Origin: Planctomycetes bacterium UBA1662
GTDB lineage: Bacteria; Planctomycetota; UBA8108
NCBI GenBank assembly: GCA_002320775.1
Contig: DCKY01000077.1
Span: 6,246-26,495 of the forward strand
DNA: 20,250 nt
Direction of reading: 5' to 3'
The notes beneath the pieces are model-generated. The model did not search any database, was not told where the DNA came from, and saw only the letters and a program-made list of their open reading frames with translations. Positions 14,368-20,250 of this stretch are shown in pieces. Position 1 is the stretch's first letter; every line of letters begins with the position of its first letter. A program made the translations under genes and the position numbers.

Positions 14368-15572
14368 TAGATCGTCCCTGCACTGCTATCAACGCTGGCT
14401 TCCGCATCGGAATCGCCTGCATCCACTGGACCGGGGACCGGCTCCTCCAAATCGGGAGCAGGAATCTGCGGTTCCTCAGGAATCTGCGGTTCCTCAGAAA
14501 TTGGCGCCTGGTACTCAGCCATCGGATCCTGGGGTATGGCAGCGGAAATATGCATACCGACGGGCTCGACGGAAATAGAGGCCGGAACCTCCATACCCAG
14601 ATCGAGTCCGATTTCAACCAGCTTCGACTTGATCTCGTCGAGCGTAGTCTGACCGAAGTTCCTCACTCTGAGAAGATCGGGTTCTTTCCAGGCGACCAAC
14701 TGGCCTACGGTTCGAATCGCCTCGCCATCGAGGCAATTATAGGCCCTGACACCCAGGGCCAAGGCGCTGATCGGCATCTCCAGCTTCTTGCGAAGCTCAT
14801 CGAGATCGGGAGACTCAACCGTCTCCTCTGCCATAACCTGTTCTTCAGGCTGCACCACGGCACCGATATTCGAATACTGGATGAACGGGTTGAGATGCTT
14901 GCGAAGAATCTTCGACGCCTCCACAAGAGCCATCTCAGGCTTCAGGGCACCGTTGGTCCAGATCTCAAGGACCAGGCGGTCGTAATTGGTCAGCTGACCA
15001 ACCCTGGTATTCTCCGTTTTATAACGAACCCGGCTGACGGGAGAGAAAGAGGAATCCATCCAGATAACCCCGATCTCATTATCACCGTCACGATTTTCAG
15101 GAGCGGTAGTATAGCCACGTCCCTTGCGTGCTCTGAGGTCGATATTAAAAGGGATATCCTGGGTCAGCTTGGCAATGTGAAGGTCAGGATTGACAATGGT
15201 TACCTCGGGCCCATGCTCGATGTCGCCCGCAGTTACATCTCCGGCCTTGTCGACGCGAATCGTCAGTTCCACATCATCAGCGTTGCCCTCAATCAGCATG
15301 AGCACGTTCTTGAGATTGAGTACAACCTCGGTAACGTCTTCGTAAACACCAGTCATGCTGGTGAATTCGTGCTGGACTCCTTCGATCTTCGCGTAAACGA
15401 GCGCAGCTCCTTCCAGCGAGGAAAGAAGTATTCTTCTGAGGCTATTGCCAACGGTAATCCCGAACCCTCGTTCAAAAGGCTCTACGTAAAATTTACCGTA
15501 AGTGGACTTCCGAGATTCATCTTCGCAAATGACTGAATTGGGAATCTCGAAGTCTCGCCACCTTATACGCAT
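14367..15572 (-). CDS. rpoA: DNA-directed RNA polymerase alpha subunit with long acidic C-terminal tail
   Basis: The 401-residue product has GGAGG 7-8 bases before ATG 15572. The N-terminal domain (about 20-240) shows the assembly motif GFGITVGNSLRRILLSSLEG and ...KPEMALVEASKIL. The C-terminal domain (about 256-328) shows LALGVRAYNCL, the helix-hairpin-helix LLRVRNFGQTTLDEI and KLVEIGLDLGM, which bind UP elements and regulators. E. coli alpha has 329 residues; here about 70 more follow the CTD, rich in Pro, Glu and Asp and with two identical 18-base units coding for EEPQIP. The tail is unusual and looks disordered. The gene lies between rpsK and rplQ, but rpsD, often found just before rpoA, is absent. 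Confidence 0.97.
   Translation of the reverse strand: MRIRWRDFEIPNSVICEDESRKSTYGKFYVEPFERGFGITVGNSLRRILLSSLEGAALVYAKIEGVQHEFTSMTGVYEDVTEVVLNLKNVLMLIEGNADDVELTIRVDKAGDVTAGDIEHGPEVTIVNPDLHIAKLTQDIPFNIDLRARKGRGYTTAPENRDGDNEIGVIWMDSSFSPVSRVRYKTENTRVGQLTNYDRLVLEIWTNGALKPEMALVEASKILRKHLNPFIQYSNIGAVVQPEEQVMAEETVESPDLDELRKKLEMPISALALGVRAYNCLDGEAIRTVGQLVAWKEPDLLRVRNFGQTTLDEIKSKLVEIGLDLGMEVPASISVEPVGMHISAAIPQDPMAEYQAPISEEPQIPEEPQIPAPDLEEPVPGPVDAGDSDAEASVDSSAGTI
14461..14496 (-). repeat. rpoA: Tandem 18-base repeat in the rpoA tail
   Basis: Two identical copies of GGAATCTGCGGTTCCTCA (plus-strand reading) lie head to tail and encode the repeated EEPQIP of the acidic tail. They are in frame and could change number by slippage. 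Confidence 0.85.
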
Positions 15573-15599
15573 CTAAACTCCTCCCGGGATCTTCTCGCC

Positions 15600-15623
15600 A
15601 GAAAGTAGATCTTCAAACTTTCT
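15600..15623 (-). repeat. Inverted repeat in the rpsK-rpoA gap
   Basis: AGAAAGT and ACTTTCT form a 7-bp stem with a 10-base loop, just upstream of the rpoA ribosome binding site. It could be part of a leader structure; nothing more is visible. Confidence 0.3.
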
Positions 15624-15653
15624 AACCAAGCACCCGGTCATTTAATTCCGTAG

Positions 15654-15690
15654 AAAAATCCTTCCTGCAGCGCCCCGGGCTCCACAGGAA
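15654..15690 (-). terminator. Possible attenuator between rpsK and rpoA
   Basis: TTCCTG (15662-15667) pairs with CAGGAA (15685-15690) around a GC-rich interior, and in minus-strand reading GGA and five T follow. It starts about 12 bases after the rpsK stop. The stem is short, so partial termination rather than a full stop would be expected. Confidence 0.35.
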
Positions 15691-15701
15691 ATCAAAAGCC
15701 T

Positions 15702-16073
15702 TCAGACACGCCGCCTTTTCTTCGGACGACAACCATTGTGCGGAAGTGGGGTGACATCCTCTATCATCTTGATGTCGAGACCAGCCGCCTGGATGGCCCG
15801 GATCGCGGACTCTCGCCCTGAACCTGGCCCTCTGACACGGAGATCAACCTCTTTCATCCCCATCTTCTTGACCGCGACGGCACATAGCTCAGCTGCTCGC
15901 TGAGCGGCAAAGGGAGTACTCTTCCGGCTACCTTTGTAGCCCATGGAGCCGCCCGTCTGCCATGCCAGGGTCTGCCCGTTCTTGTCGGTAATCGTCACGA
16001 ACGTGTTATTAAAGGTCGCCTTGATATGAACGATCCCCTTAACGACGTTCTTCCTGACTTTCTTCTTTGCCAT
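15702..16073 (-). CDS. rpsK: 30S ribosomal protein S11
   Basis: The 123-residue product has the S11 signatures: GIVHIKATFNNTFVTITD, AWQTGGSMGYKGSRKSTPFA (the SSG-like loop) and the C-terminal block DVTPLPHNGCRPKKRRRV that binds 16S rRNA in the platform. The length is normal (E. coli 129). GGTGAG lies very close to the ATG. It follows rpsM by 58 bases, the usual order, and precedes rpoA directly. Confidence 0.97.
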   Translation of the reverse strand: MAKKKVRKNVVKGIVHIKATFNNTFVTITDKNGQTLAWQTGGSMGYKGSRKSTPFAAQRAAELCAVAVKKMGMKEVDLRVRGPGSGRESAIRAIQAAGLDIKMIEDVTPLPHNGCRPKKRRRV

Positions 16074-16131
16074 TTCTCACCGTTAACACATCGAATCCGC
16101 TGCCAAAGGCAGCGGGAAAATACCTGCAGAA

Positions 16132-16512
16132 TTACATCTGCTTTACACTCTTTTTGGTCGCGACAACTTTTCGCGGCCCTTTCCTCGTACGAGAATTTGT
16201 CTTAGTCCTCTGGCCACGAACCGGAAGCCCCTTCTTATGACGAATTCCACGGTAACTATTAATCTCTTTCAAACGCGTGAGGTTCTGCTGAATCTCACGA
16301 CGAAGCCGACCCTCGATGACATATTCGTCCTCAAGCGTAGAAGCTATTCTACTGAGCTCTTCCTCGGTCAGATCCCTGGCCTTCACGGTTTGGCCAATCC
16401 CAACCTTATTGAGCAGTTCACCAGCCAGGGTATGGCCAATGCCTTTAATGTAGGTCAATGAAATGCCGATTTGCTTGTCGGCTGGAATATCGACTCCCGA
16501 AATCCGCGGCAT
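16132..16512 (-). CDS. rpsM: 30S ribosomal protein S13
   Basis: The 126-residue product begins MPRISGVDIP, has the helix-two-turn-helix block with YIKGIG, then ends with the RNA-binding tail SYRGIRHKKGLPVRGQRTKT and basic residues. S13 sits in the 30S head and contacts tRNA and 50S. The length is normal (E. coli 118). GAGGG is 4-5 bases before the ATG. It follows rpmJ by 119 bases. Confidence 0.97.
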   Translation of the reverse strand: MPRISGVDIPADKQIGISLTYIKGIGHTLAGELLNKVGIGQTVKARDLTEEELSRIASTLEDEYVIEGRLRREIQQNLTRLKEINSYRGIRHKKGLPVRGQRTKTNSRTRKGPRKVVATKKSVKQM

Positions 16513-16631
16513 AGAACCCTCTTATACTCTTGTATTTAAACCAGTTACCCGTTGCCGCCCGATCCGCTTTACCAACCGTCTCGAGCTAACCACCTGGAGG
16601 AAAACGCCAGTAATTGGCCTCCAAAAAAACT

Positions 16632-16745
16632 TCAAACCTGCCGTTGTTTGTGCCGGGGATTCGTGCAGATAACGCGCACAACACCCTTGCGACGGATGAT
16701 CTTGCAGCTCTCGCACAACCGTTTTACAGAGACCTTGACCTTCAT
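16632..16745 (-). CDS. rpmJ: 50S ribosomal protein L36
   Basis: The 37-residue product starts MKVKVSVKRLCESCKIIRRK and ends NPRHKQRQV, a full-length L36. The zinc-ribbon ligands Cys11, Cys14, Cys27 and His32 are all present, so this is the zinc-binding (C+) form. L36 is a small protein of the large subunit. There is no strong Shine-Dalgarno just before the ATG. It opens a likely transcription unit, behind a promoter at 16839-16868, and precedes rpsM as in many bacteria. infA, often found just before it, is missing. Confidence 0.95.
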   Translation of the reverse strand: MKVKVSVKRLCESCKIIRRKGVVRVICTNPRHKQRQV

Positions 16746-16838
16746 GGCTCGACGCTTTCCCTGCTTTTACCCACCCAAACAACAAATCATTAGGCAGCAA
16801 GCACTTAGACCAATTTTTAAAATTTTTCCAAGTCGGAG

Positions 16839-16868
16839 AGTATAGATGACTTACCGAAAAATTTACAA
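16839..16868 (-). promoter_or_regulatory. Probable promoter of the rpmJ-rpsM-rpsK-rpoA-rplQ unit
   Basis: On the minus strand TTGTAA (16868-16863) and TATACT (16844-16839) are separated by 18 bases; the -10 matches at five of six positions, the -35 at four. It lies just downstream of the terminator-like hairpin after map and about 95 bases before rpmJ, in an A/T-rich stretch. Confidence 0.5.
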
Positions 16869-16870
16869 AG

Positions 16871-16916
16871 AAAAAATCCGGATTCTTTTGAAGAACCACG
16901 CATTTATACGGATTTT
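16871..16916 (-). terminator. Terminator-like structure after map
   Basis: An inner hairpin (16880-16897; GG-TTCTT pairs with AAGAA-CC around a 3-base loop, one bulge) is followed closely by six T in minus-strand reading. An outer pairing AAAATCCG/CGGATTTT (16873-16880 with 16909-16916) reaches the last base of the map stop codon and shares bases with the hairpin base. It fits the end of the upstream operon, perhaps partial. Confidence 0.6.
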
Positions 16917-17674
16917 CAGCAACAAGTCAGTATTTTCGGTCCTTCAGGGGTCACAGCGACCGTATGTTCAAAATGAACTGACAAGCTTCTGTCGGTTGTA
17001 ACAACCGTCCAGCCATCATCCAGCACCCTGGTCTCCTCTGTGCCGAGGTTCACCATGGGCTCAATTGCCAGGACCAGGCCATCCCGTAAATCGGGATCAT
17101 GATGAAGAATATTCCGATCCACATAATTCGGGACCTGGGGATCTTCATGCAACTCGGTGCCGACTCCATGCCCAACATATTTTTTCACTACGTAGTAGCC
17201 TTGCTCCTCCACATAGGTCTGAATAGCCCGGCCTATGTCGGATATCTTACCTCCTGACAAGGTCGCCGCGATCCCCCGCGACAAAGCCTCCTCCCCCGCC
17301 TTCAGCAGGGCTTCGGCTTCCTCGCTGACCTCGCCGACCCTGTAGCTCCAGGCAGAATCGCCACAGAAGCCTTTGAGCTTGACCCCGATATCTACGCTGA
17401 CAACATCCCCATCCTCCAGCTTGCGACGCTTGCGTGGAATGCCGTGTACAACCTCTTCATTGATCGAGATACAGGAATTGGCCGGAAAGCCCCTGTACTT
17501 GTAGAACAGCAGCTGGCCGCCGGCCTGCAAAACACAATCCCGGATGGATATGTCGAGATCGTAGGTCGACAGGCCAGGCCTGATGGACTCACGCACCATT
17601 CGATGCGCCCGGGCCACCAACTCTCCTGCAGCCTGCATCTTCTCGATCTCTTGAGGAGTCTTATAAGAGATCAT
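16916..17674 (-). CDS. map: Type I methionine aminopeptidase
   Basis: The 252-residue product removes the N-terminal Met from new proteins. All metal ligands and active-site residues are present: Asp95 (VSVDIG), Asp106 (FCGDSA), His169 (GHGVG), Glu205 (IEPMV) and Glu236 (FEHTV), plus His78 and His176. The start MISYKTPQEIEKMQAAG is typical of the family, and the length is normal (E. coli 264). The start ATG has AAGGA directly before it, with too little spacing for a good site, so translation may depend on coupling to secY, which ends 36 bases earlier. secY-map is a common order; adk, which often lies between them, is absent. Confidence 0.97.
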   Translation of the reverse strand: MISYKTPQEIEKMQAAGELVARAHRMVRESIRPGLSTYDLDISIRDCVLQAGGQLLFYKYRGFPANSCISINEEVVHGIPRKRRKLEDGDVVSVDIGVKLKGFCGDSAWSYRVGEVSEEAEALLKAGEEALSRGIAATLSGGKISDIGRAIQTYVEEQGYYVVKKYVGHGVGTELHEDPQVPNYVDRNILHHDPDLRDGLVLAIEPMVNLGTEETRVLDDGWTVVTTDRSLSVHFEHTVAVTPEGPKILTCC

Positions 17675-17710
17675 TCCTTCGCCAGGGAGAACACAAGGAC
17701 AGCCGTCCTC

Positions 17711-19252
17711 TTACTCCGCCGGTACCGTTTTTTTCGGGCCGCCGCCTCCACCAGGTGTATCACCGCTCCGCATGAAACCCTCGTATTGTCTCACAAGCAG
17801 CTGGGACTCAATTTTTTCCACGAAATCCAGACTCACCCCGACAACGATCAGGATACTCGTTCCGCCGAGGAATTGGCTAACGAGAAAGCTCATTCCGGGA
17901 ACATTACCCATGATCACGTTTGGAACCAATGCGATCACGCACAGGAAGGCCGCTCCGGCGAGGGTGATCCTCTTGAAAATCTTCTCGAGATACTCAGCCG
18001 TACGCCTTCCGGGCCGGATGCCGGGGATGAAGCTTCCGTACTCTTTCATGTTCCCGGCAATCTCGACAGGATTGTAGTAAAGGCTTGTCCAGAAATACGT
18101 AAAGAACACGATCATCCCGATGAAGCAGAAAATATACAAAAAGCCATTGTTGGCGAAAGCCGTATCGAGGAACTGCAGGAGCCCGAAAAACCAGCTATCC
18201 CCCGAGTAGGCGACAGAACCGAGAAAGAGTGTCGGGATCATGAGAAGTGAAGAAGCGAAGATAACCGGCAGGACACCCGCTGCGTTGACCTTCACAGGCA
18301 TATACTGACGCTGTCCTCCATAGACTCTGCGCCCTTTGACAGCCCTCTGCTGCTGAATCGGGATCCGCCGCTGCCCCTTGGTAATGAATACAACGGCTGC
18401 GACAATCGCCACAAACATGGCAATAATCAGCAGGCAGTAGGTCACCTCGAAAGGACGATCGTCCGGGGTCGCAAGGAAGACCCGCCTGATCAACTCAGCA
18501 ATCGCGGCGGGAACATCTGAGATAATACCGGCCATGATCAGGAGAGAGGTACCGTTTCCGATACCGTATTCCGTAATCTTCTCCCCAAGCCACATGACAA
18601 AGAGACTGCCGGCAGTGAGGCAGATGAGCTGCAGTGAGCAAATCCAGAAGCCTGGATTCAGGGTAATCGTCTCTCCGGAAGCTGCCGATGGGTTCTTCCA
18701 GTTCCAGACCAGGAACATGGCCTGCACCAGGCAGAGCACCACTGTGGCGTAGCGGGTGTAGCGGCTGATCTGCCTGCGACCAGCCTCTCCCTCCTTGGAG
18801 AGAGCCTCGAGGGCAGGGAAAACCTTCACCAGCAGGGAGAAAATAATCGATGCCGAGATGTAGGGCATAATGCCCAGGGAAAAAAGTACCGGCGTAAAGG
18901 AGCCGCCGGTCAACTTGCTGGTCATCGTCAGCCAGTTCAGAGGACCCTCGTCATCTGCGAGAAGGGACTTGAACTGTGCGATATTGATACCTGGCAGATA
19001 GACCCAGAAACCGAACCGGAAAATCGCCAGCAACCCGAGGGTTGCCAGGATGCGATTGCGAAGCTCGGGAATCTTGCAGATATCCACAAGGACATCGCCC
19101 ATCTTCCAGCAAACCAGCAGGGAGATCAGGGTTGTGGCAACAAAGGCGGCGATGGCTGAGACCGTCTGCTGCTCAGCTGCGGCCTTAAAACCTACAACCG
19201 CACCGACTATGGCACCAATAACCAGGGATAACAGAATCCTGTTGGTATTCAT
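17711..19252 (-). CDS. secY: Protein translocase subunit SecY with extended N-terminus
   Basis: The 513-residue product forms the channel of the Sec translocon. Conserved parts are KIPELRNRIL with a following helix (about 60-78), the plug-region IMPYISASII (129-138), EYGIGNGTSLLI (229-240) and the cytoplasmic loop PGIRPGRRTAEYLEKIFKRI. E. coli SecY has 443 residues and starts near KIPELR. Here about 55 residues precede it, including two hydrophobic segments (about 5-22 and 30-48), a potential extra hairpin. The ATG overlaps the rplO stop (ATGA), supporting this start; an internal ATG at residue 51 has no correctly spaced Shine-Dalgarno. The C-terminus is Gly-rich (GGGGG). Normally this lies in the spc operon. 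Confidence 0.95.
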   Translation of the reverse strand: MNTNRILLSLVIGAIVGAVVGFKAAAEQQTVSAIAAFVATTLISLLVCWKMGDVLVDICKIPELRNRILATLGLLAIFRFGFWVYLPGINIAQFKSLLADDEGPLNWLTMTSKLTGGSFTPVLFSLGIMPYISASIIFSLLVKVFPALEALSKEGEAGRRQISRYTRYATVVLCLVQAMFLVWNWKNPSAASGETITLNPGFWICSLQLICLTAGSLFVMWLGEKITEYGIGNGTSLLIMAGIISDVPAAIAELIRRVFLATPDDRPFEVTYCLLIIAMFVAIVAAVVFITKGQRRIPIQQQRAVKGRRVYGGQRQYMPVKVNAAGVLPVIFASSLLMIPTLFLGSVAYSGDSWFFGLLQFLDTAFANNGFLYIFCFIGMIVFFTYFWTSLYYNPVEIAGNMKEYGSFIPGIRPGRRTAEYLEKIFKRITLAGAAFLCVIALVPNVIMGNVPGMSFLVSQFLGGTSILIVVGVSLDFVEKIESQLLVRQYEGFMRSGDTPGGGGGPKKTVPAE

Positions 19253-19716
19253 TTTTTGCCCGTAGTACCTGTGCTCTCAGCGCTACCGCCGGCTTCTTCG
19301 ATCTTCTGCCGTGCGGTCTCACTGATAGCATCGGCAACAATCGTCAGGTTCTTGCTTAATTCTCCTGCTCCGAGAACCTTCAGCCTTCCATGGCGAGGCT
19401 TGATCAGCCCCCTGGACTTGAGGACATCGAGACTGACTGAATCGCCGGCCTCGAACCACTTTTCAAGCAATTTCACATTCACCACATCAAACCGCCTGCG
19501 GAAGGGTGCGTTGGTGAACCCCCTCTTGGGTACCCTTCGAACCAGGGGCATCTGGCCTCCCTCGAAGGCGGGACGATTCTTCTTAAATCCCGAACGCTGA
19601 CCGGCTCCGTTATGGCCCCGACCACTGGTCTTGCCATTTCCGCTACCCTGGCCGCGCCCGACGCGCTTACGTGCTGTTTTTTTTCCTGCCTTGGCAAGAA
19701 TGTCAGTCAGTTTCAT
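19249..19716 (-). CDS. rplO: 50S ribosomal protein L15
   Basis: The 155-residue product has the Gly/Arg-rich N-terminal arm KRVGRGQGSGNGKTSGRGHN with GQRSG, then FEGGQMPLVRRVPKRGF, the standard L15 core, and the L15 C-terminal fold. Length is close to E. coli (144), with a short Ser/Thr/Gly-rich end. The gene overlaps rpsE by ATGA at its start and secY by ATGA at its end, so the three are translationally coupled. rpmD (L30), which usually separates rpsE and rplO, is absent. Confidence 0.97.
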   Translation of the reverse strand: MKLTDILAKAGKKTARKRVGRGQGSGNGKTSGRGHNGAGQRSGFKKNRPAFEGGQMPLVRRVPKRGFTNAPFRRRFDVVNVKLLEKWFEAGDSVSLDVLKSRGLIKPRHGRLKVLGAGELSKNLTIVADAISETARQKIEEAGGSAESTGTTGKK

Positions 19717-20250
19717 TCCGGTATCTCCACTCCTCTGAGCATGCTGACCTCTTCGCGGGTTCGAAGCTGCTTCAGACCATTCATGGTGGCCTTGACGACA
19801 TTGAGAGGATTCGTACTTCCATGCACCTTAGTGAGCAGGTCCTTGACTCCAGCGCACTCAACCACCGCCCTGACGGGAGCGCCGGCAATAATTCCGGTAC
19901 CCTCAGTGGCAGGGAGCATCACGACCCTGGAGGAACGATAGCTCCCGACAATCTTATGCGGGATGGTGTTCCCGTGAATCGACACCTTGGTGAAGGCCTT
20001 GCGGGCGATCTTCATAGCTTTCTCTACAGAGGGAGGAACCTCGTTAGCCTTGCCGAAGCCAATTCCAACATTTCCCTCCCGATCGCCGAGAACGACAAGA
20101 GCGCTGAAGCTGAAACGCCTTCCGCCCTTGATCACCTTCGAACAACGATTAATCTTAACGACACGCTCTTCGTAACGACTCTCTTCCCCGTCATCACGGC
20201 CGCGACGTCCGCCGCCACGTCCACCCCGTCCGCCGCCCGGCCCACCGCGT
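19713..20250 (-). CDS. rpsE: 30S ribosomal protein S5 (partial, N-terminus outside window)
   Basis: The frame runs off the right edge; 178 residues are visible. The core is plain S5: KVIKGGRRFSFSALVVLGD, GFGKANEVP, KAMKIARKA, then the second domain with LLPATEGTGI-like and APVRAVVECAGVKD and a C-terminal helix. S5 is involved in translational fidelity and mRNA entry on the small subunit. Upstream of the core (VVKINR) lies a stretch of RGG/GGR repeats (first visible residues RGGPGGGRGGRGGGRRGR), then an acidic patch. Typical S5 lacks this. A GTG at 20135 (inside the core) is not the start. The stop overlaps rplO by ATGA. Confidence 0.95.
   Translation of the reverse strand, partial: RGGPGGGRGGRGGGRRGRDDGEESRYEERVVKINRCSKVIKGGRRFSFSALVVLGDREGNVGIGFGKANEVPPSVEKAMKIARKAFTKVSIHGNTIPHKIVGSYRSSRVVMLPATEGTGIIAGAPVRAVVECAGVKDLLTKVHGSTNPLNVVKATMNGLKQLRTREEVSMLRGVEIPE

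Noticed and set aside
14550..15536. Open frame of 328 codons on the plus strand opposite rpoA
   Set aside because: rpoA is certain on the minus strand; the antisense frame has no known features.
1..20250. CRISPR array, tRNA, rRNA or transposable element
   Set aside because: No regularly spaced repeats, no tRNA T-loop/acceptor pattern, no rRNA sequence and no transposase or terminal repeats were seen in a manual reading.

Overview
The window looks like a chromosomal segment of a Planctomycetota-like bacterium. Three things suggest this: large secreted proteins ending in type I dockerin-like repeats of the FLRGDxNxDG style, an FG-GAP/Ig-like lipoprotein, and a compact ribosomal-protein operon without rpmD, adk, infA or rpsD. 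This placement is inference from gene style, not from a marker phylogeny. Every gene I accept is on the minus strand, so the region is read from right to left.

Right part (about 13.95-20.25 kb): the end of the spc operon and the alpha operon. The order of transcription is rpsE (5' end outside the window), rplO, secY, map, rpmJ, rpsM, rpsK, rpoA, rplQ. rpsE/rplO and rplO/secY share ATGA overlaps, and rpoA/rplQ share a 1-base TAATG overlap. A hairpin with a U-tract after map, followed by a sigma70-like promoter, probably separates an rpmJ-to-rplQ unit. Three products carry unusual low-complexity or membrane extensions: a Gly/Arg-rich N-terminus on S5, an extra hydrophobic N-terminus on SecY and an acidic Pro/Glu tail on RpoA.

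Middle (12.5-13.6 kb): a lipoprotein alpha/beta hydrolase with a visible Ser-Asp-His triad.

Left part (2.3-11.8 kb): five consecutive secreted proteins, each with a signal peptide, one to three beta-sandwich-like modules, a two-loop dockerin-like domain and a C-terminal tail. Three of them carry five close copies of a module marked by QGWS, ADVSQGGLRNTGFEKTE, AVVLSF.MPITL and DGLVGAGQPV; the other two carry divergent or cohesin-like modules. Most genes in the cluster end at their own terminator or hairpin, so they look like separate transcription units. A perfect-consensus promoter (TTGACA-17-TATAAT) sits about 330 bases upstream of the leftmost of the five. The cluster ends in a partial lipoprotein (1-1803) with two SbsA-type Ig-like domains and FG-GAP repeats.

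The most notable item is this tandem family: module and dockerin-like domain on the same polypeptide, repeated in neighbouring genes, probably an extracellular or cell-surface matrix or self-assembling system. I saw no rRNA, tRNA, CRISPR array, transposase or insertion sequence.
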